Counted from the stretch's first letter, positions 8,058 to 15,716 are shown. The stretch is DNA of 64,000 nt from DASSBQ01 sp040981125 (GCA_040981125.1 JANRMQ010000004.1:310001-374000); one strand, 5' to 3'. Notes: generated from the sequence alone by a model not told the origin. Numbers and translations are program-made.

Positions 8058-9734
8058 CTAGCTCCGGATCTTGGCCCAGGCTGTCTGATATTCCTCGAAG
8101 GAATCGACTTCCATCCAGCCTTTGTAGATGGGGACCGCTTGGACGGTCACGCCGGTATCGATCAATTCCTGAATGAGATCGGGCAGTGAGGCCTTCATGA
8201 ACTCGCCGGCTTCGTGGAACCCTTTGGCCTTATATTTTGCCAAGGAGGCACGATAACACTCGGTGAAGGCACGCGTACCTGTGTCCGAGAACATCGCCAT
8301 GCCGATGAACTCGCCATGGGCCTTGTCCAACGGAATATCCTGGCCGATCTGCGTGACAGTCGTCTCTCCTTCCGGCATGATGAATCGGGCCAAATAATTC
8401 TTGCCGGGCGGGGGATCGAGCTTCACCAAGTCAGGCCGCAGATGCCGATCCTGTCCCTTCTCAGGGGTATCGGACCAGGCCAAATCGACCACCAATGTAA
8501 TGTCGGCCGGACTCTTCAGAAGTTTTTCCAAGACCGCCGTCTCGAAAATGATGTCGCCATAGAGCAGGATCGTGCGGCCCTTCATCTCATTCTCGGCGCA
8601 GAACAGGGAGAAGAGTTCGCCCGTCTCCTCGTAGCGGTCGTTGTCGTAATAGCGGATGTTGGGCAGCGTGATCGCCTCTTTCTTGTAGCCGCGGACCAGC
8701 GCGATCTCCTTGATGTTGCAGTCGTTCAGCGCGGCGACTTGCCGTTCGAGGATCGTCTTGCCCTTGATATCGAGCAAGCATTTCGGTTTGTCTTCAATCA
8801 ACGGCAACAGCTGCTTTTCGAAGCCCGCCGCGGCGATGATCGCGGTGATTTTCTCGCTTCCCATGGGGAGGAACTTCCGCTCGTCCTGTTCCATCTGCGG
8901 TACGCCGACGATCTCATAGACCTCTTTCAATTTCACGATCTGATCGTTCACCGAACCGGGGCGGGTGTCCTTTTTGATGACGGTCAAGGCATCGCGCATG
9001 GCTCTGATGCCGGCTCGGACCATCTGATTGGCGTAGATCACGATCTTGAAGCCGGCTTCTTCCAACTCGCCTGCGGTGACCTGGTCAAAAATCGTAGGGA
9101 CGACGACCAGCGGGACTCGGCCGGACCAGGCTTTGGCCACGGTCCTGAGCTCATCGAAGGTTGAAGATTTTGAGTGAATGAGGACGGCATCGGCGCCGGC
9201 ATCCGCATAGGCTTTGGCGCGGGTGAGCGCCTCTTCCTGCCCCCAGCCGGCAATGAGCGCCTCGGTCCTGGCGATGACGACGAAGTCGGGAATGGTCTGA
9301 GCGGCCTTGGCCGCTTGAATCTTCCCGCAATGCTCCTCGAGCGGGATCAATTCCCGCCGTACCCCTGCGTAGAAGCTGCAACGCTTGGGGTACACGTTGT
9401 CCTCGATGCAAATGGCCGCAACACCGGCCCGTTCGCGGTCGTTGACGGTGCGCATGACGTTCAGCGCGTTGCCATAACCCGTGTCGCAATCGGCGATGAT
9501 GGGAATCGAGACCGCCTCCGCGATATTACGCTCGACCTCCAGTTGTTCGCTGGAGGTGATGAAGCTTGCGTCCGGAATGCATTTCAGCGAGGCGGAGATT
9601 GCGAAGCCGCTGGCCCAAATCGCGTCGAACCCGGCCCGCTCAATCAGCTTGGCGCTGAGCGCGTCATGCGCGCCGACGGCCTTGATGATACCGGGTTGTT
9701 GGAGCAATTGTCGCAGCTTGGTCGCATTATGCAT
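8058..9734 (-). CDS. pepM: phosphoenolpyruvate mutase fused to a nucleotidyltransferase domain
   Basis: 558 residues in two domains. Residues 1 to about 285 are an isocitrate-lyase/PEP-mutase barrel with ADCDTGYGN (81-89), metal-binding EDN (111-113) and the pattern IARTEALIAGWGQEEAL. Residues from about 295 are an NTP-transferase fold beginning with IIAAAGFEKQLLPL and DKPKCLLDI. PEP mutase makes phosphonopyruvate from PEP; fused cytidylyltransferases activate phosphonates. Two oddities: the mutase signature EDKx5NS reads EDNVYPKRCS here, and the nucleotide loop GxGxR is degenerate. The neighbouring decarboxylase and transaminase genes strongly support a phosphonate role. A lyase or hydrolase activity of the barrel is the main alternative. 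Confidence 0.85.
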   Translation of the reverse strand: MHNATKLRQLLQQPGIIKAVGAHDALSAKLIERAGFDAIWASGFAISASLKCIPDASFITSSEQLEVERNIAEAVSIPIIADCDTGYGNALNVMRTVNDRERAGVAAICIEDNVYPKRCSFYAGVRRELIPLEEHCGKIQAAKAAQTIPDFVVIARTEALIAGWGQEEALTRAKAYADAGADAVLIHSKSSTFDELRTVAKAWSGRVPLVVVPTIFDQVTAGELEEAGFKIVIYANQMVRAGIRAMRDALTVIKKDTRPGSVNDQIVKLKEVYEIVGVPQMEQDERKFLPMGSEKITAIIAAAGFEKQLLPLIEDKPKCLLDIKGKTILERQVAALNDCNIKEIALVRGYKKEAITLPNIRYYDNDRYEETGELFSLFCAENEMKGRTILLYGDIIFETAVLEKLLKSPADITLVVDLAWSDTPEKGQDRHLRPDLVKLDPPPGKNYLARFIMPEGETTVTQIGQDIPLDKAHGEFIGMAMFSDTGTRAFTECYRASLAKYKAKGFHEAGEFMKASLPDLIQELIDTGVTVQAVPIYKGWMEVDSFEEYQTAWAKIRS

Positions 9735-9794
9735 GACTCGGCATGATGCGAAAGTCTCGACCGAGTTGTCAAGAACAGTTTTGCCCGCGGTGAG

Positions 9795-10343
9795 TCAGAA
9801 GAGCGAGCCGGAATTGTTTTCAAGCAGTTTGGCGCGGAAGGTTTGGCTCTCGAAGAAAATGATGCCTTCGTCCGTACGGCTCTCGTAGCGGAGGATGATC
9901 TCGGTATCCAGGCCTCGCCAGTCGAATAATTTCACAGTGCCCGCCGCGATCTGTCCCGGCCGATGGTCCAGAAGGCCGAACTGCTGCTGCAGGTAGATGA
10001 GGATTCGATTGTGCGCGCTTTTCCCGTGGTAACGCACCGTCACCCGCGCGAGCTTGCCGTCCACCGTCATAAACCGGACCTGATCCACGGCGATCGGGCC
10101 GAGGGCGGCCGGGTGAGTCGTGCGTTCGTATGTCTCGATCCAACCGGTGGTCTCGATTTTCACGAAGGTCGCGGAATTGTTGCAGTCGGCGCCCCAAGGA
10201 AGACCCTCGAATCCATTCGGGTCATGCTCCATGGGAACGGCAAGCGCAAGTGAAATGGTAAAGGGCAATAAGAAGAGCGCGCCGGCTGCGTGAGCCGGTC
10301 GAAGCGGAACCGTTCGTCCACCGGAGGTGGAGACCATGTTCAC
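9795..10343 (-). CDS. secreted protein of unknown function, paralogue B
   Basis: 182 residues with an N-terminal hydrophobic signal sequence (about 16-36) that ends near an Ala-Val-Pro site. The mature part begins with HDPNGFEGLPWGA, and the later segments DQVRFMTVDGKLARVTVRY and YLQQQFGLLDHRPGQ recur in the upstream gene, so the two are tandem duplicates. The family is unknown to me; the pattern resembles small periplasmic proteins that compare a ligand with beta-strand repeats. The GTG start overlaps the stop of paralogue A by 4 nt (GTGA). It lies 60 bp before pepM on the same strand. Confidence 0.65.
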   Translation of the reverse strand: MNMVSTSGGRTVPLRPAHAAGALFLLPFTISLALAVPMEHDPNGFEGLPWGADCNNSATFVKIETTGWIETYERTTHPAALGPIAVDQVRFMTVDGKLARVTVRYHGKSAHNRILIYLQQQFGLLDHRPGQIAAGTVKLFDWRGLDTEIILRYESRTDEGIIFFESQTFRAKLLENNSGSLF

Positions 10344-10909
10344 CCGCCCGTGTCGTCCAACCCGTCGTTAAATCGCGGAGAGAGCGTTCGGCTTTCGATG
10401 AAAATGTATCCTCGTTCCAGGCTTCCTTCGTAGGTGAGATTGATTTCGGTCTCAGGCCCCCGCCAGTTATATTGTTGATTGAGGCCGCGGGTCATTTGCC
10501 CGGGCAAGCGATCGATTTTTCCGTAGGTCTGTTCGAGATAGGCGAGTACCTTCTTGTGGGTCTGTTCTCCGCGATAACGGATCGTGACCCGAGCGAATTG
10601 ATTGTCCACGGTGGAAAACATGATGCTGTCCACGTCCGTGCCGCCTAAGCGCGGGGAGCCATTCGCATTCTTGAGGCGATAATCGGTGATATTGATCCCG
10701 GAGTGCGACACCGAAAAGTCGGTCTCGTTGAGTGATGAACCCCATGGAATGCCGTGGAATCCCTTGGGATCATGAGCCATGGTCGTCGCGGCGGCCGGGC
10801 TCGCAGCGAGCGCGGAGACGCATGCCATGAACAGGAGCATGAAGAGGGCGTGATGAGTGAACCGAGCAGGAATTAAACGAAGCCGAGCCGCCATCGTCTT
10901 CGCCGTCAT
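10340..10909 (-). CDS. secreted protein of unknown function, paralogue A
   Basis: 189 residues. A signal peptide (about 1-41) ends at an Ala-rich site before TTMAHDPKGF. The mature domain shares with the downstream paralogue the motifs HDPxGFxGxPWG, VDSIMFSTVDNQFARVTIRY, YLEQTYGKIDRLPGQ and a C-terminal strand with FIESRT. It is probably periplasmic. It is transcribed away from the ThDP decarboxylase genes and toward pepM, so the pair may form one unit with pepM. No catalytic motif is evident. Confidence 0.65.
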   Translation of the reverse strand: MTAKTMAARLRLIPARFTHHALFMLLFMACVSALAASPAAATTMAHDPKGFHGIPWGSSLNETDFSVSHSGINITDYRLKNANGSPRLGGTDVDSIMFSTVDNQFARVTIRYRGEQTHKKVLAYLEQTYGKIDRLPGQMTRGLNQQYNWRGPETEINLTYEGSLERGYIFIESRTLSPRFNDGLDDTGG

Positions 10910-10958
10910 ACCGCCACGCTAGCACGGGAAAATCGATAAGGCAACCGATCATCAATCC

Positions 10959-10988
10959 TTGAGTATGTCGGGAGGCGTTGGCTATAAT
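10959..10988 (+). promoter_or_regulatory. sigma70-like promoter of the phosphonate operon
   Basis: TTGAGT (10959-10964) and a perfect TATAAT (10983-10988) with an 18-bp spacer. Transcription would begin near 10995, which rules out the in-frame TTG at 10959 as the start of the next gene. Confidence 0.7.
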
Positions 10989-11033
10989 GCGAATTCTTTC
11001 GGCTCATCACTCCACATGGGGACGGGACGGTCT

Positions 11034-11531
11034 ATGATCGAGAGCGATGTATTTGTTCAGGCCCTACAAGATATGGGGGTCAACTTTTTCACCGGAGTTC
11101 CGGATTCCATGCTCGGCGGCATTATCGCGGAACTCATGACGCGGAAAGTCTATACGCCGGCTGTGCGGGAGGATGAAGCGATGGCGATGGCGGCCGGCGC
11201 GTACATGGCCGGGAAAGTTCCTGCCGTGCTCATGCAAAATTCCGGGCTGGGCACCTCGCTCAATACATTGATTTCCCTGAATCTCATTTACCGGCAACCT
11301 TGCGTGATGGTCGTATCCTGGCGTGGGTATCAGGGGAAAGACGCGCCGGAACATCTCGTCATGGGGGAGACGATGCCGCAATTGCTCGATACCATGAAAA
11401 TTCCGCACCGCACCCTTTCGGAACAGAGTTTCCATGATGATCTGAAGTGGCTTGGAGAGACATTCATGAAACAGCGGATCCCTGCGGCCCTGATCATCAA
11501 AAAAGGAGTCGTCAAGGGGCTACACCCATGA
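11034..11531 (+). CDS. phosphonopyruvate/sulfopyruvate decarboxylase, alpha (PYR-domain) subunit
   Basis: 165 residues forming only the pyrimidine-binding half of a ThDP enzyme: FFTGVPDSMLGGII near the N-terminus, VREDEAMAMAAGAYMAG with the cofactor-activating Glu, and MQNSGLGTSLNTL, all typical of phosphonopyruvate decarboxylase (Ppd) and ComD. With the next gene it would decarboxylate phosphonopyruvate to phosphonoacetaldehyde. ATG 11034 is chosen because the promoter lies upstream; ATG 11016 is also in frame. The stop overlaps the beta-subunit ATG by 4 nt. Sulfopyruvate as substrate cannot be excluded from sequence, but the neighbours favour phosphonopyruvate. Confidence 0.85.
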   Translation: MIESDVFVQALQDMGVNFFTGVPDSMLGGIIAELMTRKVYTPAVREDEAMAMAAGAYMAGKVPAVLMQNSGLGTSLNTLISLNLIYRQPCVMVVSWRGYQGKDAPEHLVMGETMPQLLDTMKIPHRTLSEQSFHDDLKWLGETFMKQRIPAALIIKKGVVKGLHP

Positions 11532-12106
11532 GACCGGAACAAGGCACTATGCAGAGCCGGGCGCAGGCGATGGCCGCGATCCTCGAGTTATTGAGCGACG
11601 AGCCCGTGATTATTTGCAACGGGTTTCCTTCACGGGAGGCCTTTAAGATCGCCGATCGGCCGACGCATTTCTACATGATCGGGTCCATGGGCGTCGCCGC
11701 TGCGATCGGCTTGGGCGTCGCCCTTTCCAAACCGGCCAAGCGGGTCGTGGTCTTCGACGGAGACGGCAATGTGCTGATGGGAATGGGCACGTTGGCCACC
11801 GTCGGCTCGCTTCAGCCGAAGAACTTCATCCACGTGGTCTTCGATAATGAGGTGTACGGCAGCACCGGCAATCAGCCGACCATTTCCAACATCGTCCGGT
11901 TGGAGCAAGTGGCCAAAGCGGCCGGGTACGCGAATGTGGAGCGGGTGCGGGAGCGCGAAGATATCGTTTACGAATTCAAAGATCTGCTCAAGAAAGACGG
12001 CCCCAGCATGTTGCTCATCAAGGTGAACGAGCTGGCCGAGGACGCCGGGCGGGTCCTGCTCGAGCCGCCGGAGATCACGCAGCGGTTTATGAAGGCCATC
12101 GAATGA
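11528..12106 (+). CDS. phosphonopyruvate/sulfopyruvate decarboxylase, beta (PP-domain) subunit
   Basis: 192 residues containing the diphosphate-binding half of a ThDP enzyme. The motif begins with GDGNVLMGMGTL (about residues 78-89) and ends about 25 residues later with FDNEVYGSTGNQ, giving the Mg-ThDP site. The ATG overlaps the alpha-subunit stop (ATGA), so the two subunits should be made in equal amounts. Characterised Ppd enzymes are single chains; the two-gene form resembles ComDE of methanogens. The role is assigned from the PEP mutase and transaminase genes beside it. Confidence 0.85.
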   Translation: MRPEQGTMQSRAQAMAAILELLSDEPVIICNGFPSREAFKIADRPTHFYMIGSMGVAAAIGLGVALSKPAKRVVVFDGDGNVLMGMGTLATVGSLQPKNFIHVVFDNEVYGSTGNQPTISNIVRLEQVAKAAGYANVERVREREDIVYEFKDLLKKDGPSMLLIKVNELAEDAGRVLLEPPEITQRFMKAIE

Positions 12107-12156
12107 TCATGCCGATCGCAGCTCATATGCCGCGTTTGTAGCTCAATGGAATGAAT

Positions 12157-12168
12157 GGCCGATCGGCC
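12157..12168. other. 12-bp perfect palindrome in the ppd-transaminase gap
   Basis: GGCCGATCGGCC lies in the 144-bp gap between the decarboxylase and transaminase genes. It could be a regulator site or a weak hairpin; nothing else is recognisable in this gap. Confidence 0.3.
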
Positions 12169-12250
12169 GATCCGACCTGTCTTCGGCTCATGAGGGCCAA
12201 CACGTAGAAATCGTCTTTTATTCCCGCTTCACGAACGACGAGGTACATTC

Positions 12251-13345
12251 ATGATCTTACTCAATCCCGGTCCGGTGAACGTGAGCGAACGAGTGCGGCG
12301 TGCTCTTCAACGTCCCGACATTTGCCATCGCGAGTCCGAGTTTTCCGAACTTCTCCATCGCATTCAACAGAAACTGCTCCAGGCGTTCGTGCCGGGGGCG
12401 GAATCCGACTATGTGGCGGTCGTTCTCAGCGGGTCCGGAACGTCGGCGGTGGAAGCGGCCGTCATGTCGTGCCTGCCTCACGGCAAACGGATGATGGTGA
12501 TCAACAACGGCGTCTATGGCGAGCGGATCTCCAACATGATCGGCCTGCATCGGCTCGGGGTCTCCGAACTGAAGCTCGATTGGTCCACAAGGCTCGATCC
12601 GGAACGATTGCGGTTGGCCTTGCGCCAGCATCCCGAAGTCCATGCCGTGGCGATGGTGCACCATGAAACGACCACGGGCTTGATCAATAATGTCAAAGAA
12701 CTCGCCGATGTCGTGGATAGTCAAAACCGAGTCTGCGTGTTGGACTCCGTCAGCGGCTTGGCGGGAGAGGCGCTCGACATTCCCGGTTCGCATATCTATA
12801 TGGTGGCGGGCACGGCGGGCAAATGCATTCAAGGGTTTCCCGGCGCCGCGTTCGTGCTGATCCGCAAGGGATTTTTGGAGCGGATGCGCTTGTATCCCAA
12901 GCGATCCTGGTATTTGCATCTGACTCATTACCTTGATGACCAGGGCCGCGGTACGGTGCCGTTCACACCCGCGGTGCAGGTCTACTATGCGTTTGAAGAG
13001 GCGCTCGATGAACTGCTGGAAGAAGGAGTCGCCAATCGCATCAATCGGTATAAGAAAGTCTCGGCCATGATTCGGGAACGGTTGCGTACGCTGGGTATCA
13101 AACCCATGTTGTCGCCGGACCTGCAATCCAACACGATCACATGTTTTCATATGCCGGCCGGCCTCTCGTACCAGACGCTGCATGATCGCTTGAAAGAGCA
13201 GGGCTACGTCATCTATGCCGGCCAAGGGCCGCTCGAAGGGAAGACATTCCGGATCGCCAACATGGGCGTGCTGACCGTGGACAATGTGCAGGGCTTCCTT
13301 CGGGCTTTCGAGCAAACGCTTGAAAGCGCCTCGGTCCCTTCATGA
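12251..13345 (+). CDS. 2-aminoethylphosphonate-type aminotransferase (PLP, class V)
   Basis: 364 residues of the class V PLP fold. The opening LLNPGPVNVSERVRRAL, the segment SGSGTSAVEAAV (about 57-68), the Asp of CVLDSVSGLAGE and the PLP lysine in AGTAGKCIQGFPG (about 197) match PhnW-like 2-AEP:pyruvate transaminases. In a biosynthetic setting it would convert phosphonoacetaldehyde to 2-aminoethylphosphonate. The next gene starts within its stop codon (ATGA overlap). Other class V substrates such as serine-glyoxylate are possible in principle, but the phosphonate neighbours make 2-AEP the best assignment. Confidence 0.83.
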   Translation: MILLNPGPVNVSERVRRALQRPDICHRESEFSELLHRIQQKLLQAFVPGAESDYVAVVLSGSGTSAVEAAVMSCLPHGKRMMVINNGVYGERISNMIGLHRLGVSELKLDWSTRLDPERLRLALRQHPEVHAVAMVHHETTTGLINNVKELADVVDSQNRVCVLDSVSGLAGEALDIPGSHIYMVAGTAGKCIQGFPGAAFVLIRKGFLERMRLYPKRSWYLHLTHYLDDQGRGTVPFTPAVQVYYAFEEALDELLEEGVANRINRYKKVSAMIRERLRTLGIKPMLSPDLQSNTITCFHMPAGLSYQTLHDRLKEQGYVIYAGQGPLEGKTFRIANMGVLTVDNVQGFLRAFEQTLESASVPS

Positions 13346-14061
13346 AAGCGGTCATTCTGGCGGCCGGTGCCGGCAAGCGCCTATGGCCGGTCACCCAGCA
13401 CCGCCCTAAATGCTTGATCGAGTTCGGCGGGCGATCGTTGATTCATCGGTACCTCGATGCCTTGTCCGGTTTGCGGGTTCGAAACGCCGTATTGGTGGTG
13501 GGATACAAACAGGAGATGATTCGGGCGGCCGTCGGGTCGGAGTATGCCGGCGTCTCGGTATCGTATTTGGTGAACGACCAGTTCCACCGCGGCAGTATCT
13601 CTTCGCTCTGGATCGCCCGTACGGCCTTCGATGACGATCTCATTATTATGGACGCGGATGTGCTATTTCACCGAGAGATCCTTCGCCGGCTGGTGGAGTC
13701 ACGGTCTCCAAATTGCTTGTTGATGGATGAAAACGTGAAACAGCAGGGGGAAGAGTGCATGGTCGTGGTCCAGGGGGGGCGGGTGATCGCGCTGACCAAG
13801 CAGATGCCGCTTCATTACGATTACGCCGGCGAAGGAGTGGGATTTTTGAAAGTCGGCCATGCCGATACCGGTCATGTCGTGGCGTCGCTGAAGCCGCATG
13901 TCGAACGGGACGCCTGGTCCATGGAATATGAAGACGCGCTTCGGGGATTTTTTCAGCAGGTACGGGTGGGCCACGAGAAGATCGGCGGGCTGCCGTGGAC
14001 CGAGATCGATTTTCCTGAGGATGTGGCCCGCGCTGAACGAGATATTTTGCCGAAGTTGTGA
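13342..14061 (+). CDS. nucleotidyltransferase, probable CTP:phosphonate cytidylyltransferase (PntC-like)
   Basis: 239 residues of the sugar-phosphate/choline-phosphate nucleotidyltransferase fold. The NTP loop LAAGAGKRLWPVT (about 6-18) and HRPKCLIEFGGRSLI (about 20-34) are intact, and MDADVLF supplies a metal-binding Asp. In phosphonate loci such enzymes (PntC) make CMP-2-aminoethylphosphonate. It is the only one of the three NTP-transferase-fold domains in this locus with a complete GxGxR...PK signature. Its ATG overlaps the transaminase stop, tying the two together. Sugar-1-phosphate or phosphocholine as substrate is the alternative. Confidence 0.78.
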   Translation: MKAVILAAGAGKRLWPVTQHRPKCLIEFGGRSLIHRYLDALSGLRVRNAVLVVGYKQEMIRAAVGSEYAGVSVSYLVNDQFHRGSISSLWIARTAFDDDLIIMDADVLFHREILRRLVESRSPNCLLMDENVKQQGEECMVVVQGGRVIALTKQMPLHYDYAGEGVGFLKVGHADTGHVVASLKPHVERDAWSMEYEDALRGFFQQVRVGHEKIGGLPWTEIDFPEDVARAERDILPKL

Positions 14062-14090
14062 CCCCCGGAACGCGCACGCCTCGGCGCGCG

Positions 14091-14155
14091 CGGGGTGGGC
14101 GGGTGAGATCGGGAAAGGCAGCGTCCCGGCGCTGCCGGGGTGGGCGGATGAGATC
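14091..14155. repeat. 20-bp direct repeat (two units) with GC-rich hairpins
   Basis: Units at 14091-14110 (CGGGGTGGGCGGGTGAGATC) and 14136-14155 differ at one base and are 45 bp apart start to start. Each is preceded by a GC-rich inverted repeat, CGCGC...GCGCG and GGCAGCG...CGCTGCC. They lie between the cytidylyltransferase and phosphotransferase genes. Too few units for a CRISPR. Confidence 0.5.
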
Positions 14156-14267
14156 AAGTACGATTTCGCGATTTTCATGATTTCGTGAAATGAAGACTTC
14201 GCCGGATCGTCACATCCCCAACTTCGTTTGTCATACGAGATTGGATTGACACCACGAGTGTTGTGCA

Positions 14268-15716
14268 ATGAGTGAAAGCATTCTGCAGCGAGGCACGGAA
14301 GTTCAGGAGCTGGCCACGGCCATCCTCTTGCCGAATACGGGATTATTCGCCGATCGAGCCGGTCGTGGCCTAAGCGAGGTGGGACCCTTGACGCGAGTGG
14401 GCGGGGTGTCGTTATTCCAGCGGACCGTGCTGACTTTGCAGCGGGCGGGCATTCGCCAAGTGATCGTCTTAGCCGGTGCGGAAGAAGAACTGCTGAAGCA
14501 GGCGCTGCTCCGCGGTCCCCGAGTGACGATTCCGGTGCGATGGATGCCGATCCGGGAATTTCCGTTGGATGATCCGCGGACATGGGAAGCGTTGGCCGCT
14601 GAAATCCACGGGTTTTGCCTTATCGCCGGCGTGCGAGCGGTCTACCCGAAAGCGTTGATCGAGCAGTTACGCGGCGCCGTTCAAGATGGGCAGGCGCTCA
14701 TCGTCGCGCGGGCGGCGATTGACCGGGAACCGCATATGGGGCGCCGCAATCCGGCTATCGAGTCGCGCGCCGATCGGCTCGTCTCGTTTCATAACCAAAC
14801 CGGTTTTGAGAGCAGCCAAATCGCCGCGGATTTGGTCGTCTTACCGGCCGGCATTCTGGGAGCGGCCGGCACGCCGGCCGGGATGAGCGGCACGCCGGAA
14901 TCAGGCGGTGGAACTCCCATCCGCCGGTGGCTCGAAAGGGCCGCGGCCGAGAGCCGGGTTCGGGTCGTCGGCACGACCGCCGACGCCGGGTTGTGGTATC
15001 GCGACGTCTGGGATCAGCCGAGCGCCACATCAGCCGAGCACGCGCTCTTCAAATCGCTGAAAGGCGAATACGAGGGGATCGTCGATCGATATTTCAATCG
15101 CACCGTCTCGCGTCCGTTCACGAAGCTCTTTCTTTTTCTGGGCTGTTCTCCCAATACCATTACAATGACGGCCACCCTGGTGGGTCTATTGGCCGCCGTG
15201 GGATTTGCATTCGGCAGCTATACCGCCGGCATCGCCGCGGCGCTCCTCTTTCAACTGGCGGCGGTGATCGATTGCTGCGACGGGGAAGTGGCGCGGCTGA
15301 CGTTCAGCGAGTCGGCCTTCGGCGCTTGGTTGGATATCACGATGGACAATGTCGTCCATATGGCGATATTCGCCGGGATTGCTTGGGGGGCCTATATGCG
15401 GCAGAAAGGATCGGGCGCCGAATGGATCCCGCTCACGCTCGGCGCGGCGGCAGTCTTGGGAAACGGAGTCTCGTTCTGGCTGGTGACCAAGGCCCAAAAA
15501 ATCGGCGCGACTCGGGGATGGAGTGCGCCGGGTCAAGCAGCCTGGTCGCGGTTTCTGTTAAAGAATGTCGCCAGCCGGGATTTTTCCGTCGTCGTCCTGC
15601 TCTTTGCGCTGTTGGACCGGCTGGATTGGTTCCTCTGGATAGCCGCTCTCGGCTCGACCGCCTTCTGGCTCCTGATGCTCTGGGTTATCCGACCTTCTGC
15701 GGTCGCTCGCGCATAG
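14268..15716 (+). CDS. fusion of a degenerate nucleotidyltransferase domain and a CDP-alcohol phosphotransferase
   Basis: 482 residues. The N-terminal part (about 15-235) has the NTP-transferase fold but lacks the GxGxR...PK loop (here LLPNTGLFADRAGRGL) and an obvious metal Asp. The C-terminal membrane part (about 265-480) has the complete CDP-alcohol phosphatidyltransferase signature: DCCDGEVAR, eight residues on a Gly, then WLDITMDN. This enzyme class moves a phospho-alcohol head group from CDP-alcohol to an acceptor and releases CMP. The layout recalls the IPCT-DIPP synthase fusion of archaea. In this locus it could join CMP-activated 2-aminoethylphosphonate, or another head group, to a lipid or polyol; the substrate is inference. 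Confidence 0.82.
   Translation: MSESILQRGTEVQELATAILLPNTGLFADRAGRGLSEVGPLTRVGGVSLFQRTVLTLQRAGIRQVIVLAGAEEELLKQALLRGPRVTIPVRWMPIREFPLDDPRTWEALAAEIHGFCLIAGVRAVYPKALIEQLRGAVQDGQALIVARAAIDREPHMGRRNPAIESRADRLVSFHNQTGFESSQIAADLVVLPAGILGAAGTPAGMSGTPESGGGTPIRRWLERAAAESRVRVVGTTADAGLWYRDVWDQPSATSAEHALFKSLKGEYEGIVDRYFNRTVSRPFTKLFLFLGCSPNTITMTATLVGLLAAVGFAFGSYTAGIAAALLFQLAAVIDCCDGEVARLTFSESAFGAWLDITMDNVVHMAIFAGIAWGAYMRQKGSGAEWIPLTLGAAAVLGNGVSFWLVTKAQKIGATRGWSAPGQAAWSRFLLKNVASRDFSVVVLLFALLDRLDWFLWIAALGSTAFWLLMLWVIRPSAVARA

Noticed and set aside
8214..9164. 316-codon open frame antisense to pepM
   Set aside because: Composition typical of an antisense shadow; the opposite strand has clear conserved motifs.
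10959..11033. N-terminal extension of the decarboxylase alpha subunit from TTG 10959
   Set aside because: The codon is part of the -35 element of a strong promoter, and the extra residues match nothing in the family.
12131..12200. tRNA-like GTAGCTCAATGG stretch
   Set aside because: Only the D-arm-like string is present; no anticodon stem, T-arm or acceptor pairing follows.
12257..13315. 352-codon open frame antisense to the transaminase
   Set aside because: His/Arg/Asp-rich shadow of a conserved PLP enzyme; no ribosome site or family motif.
14091..14155. CRISPR-like direct repeats
   Set aside because: Only two units, G-rich with hairpins, no cas genes and no spacer series.
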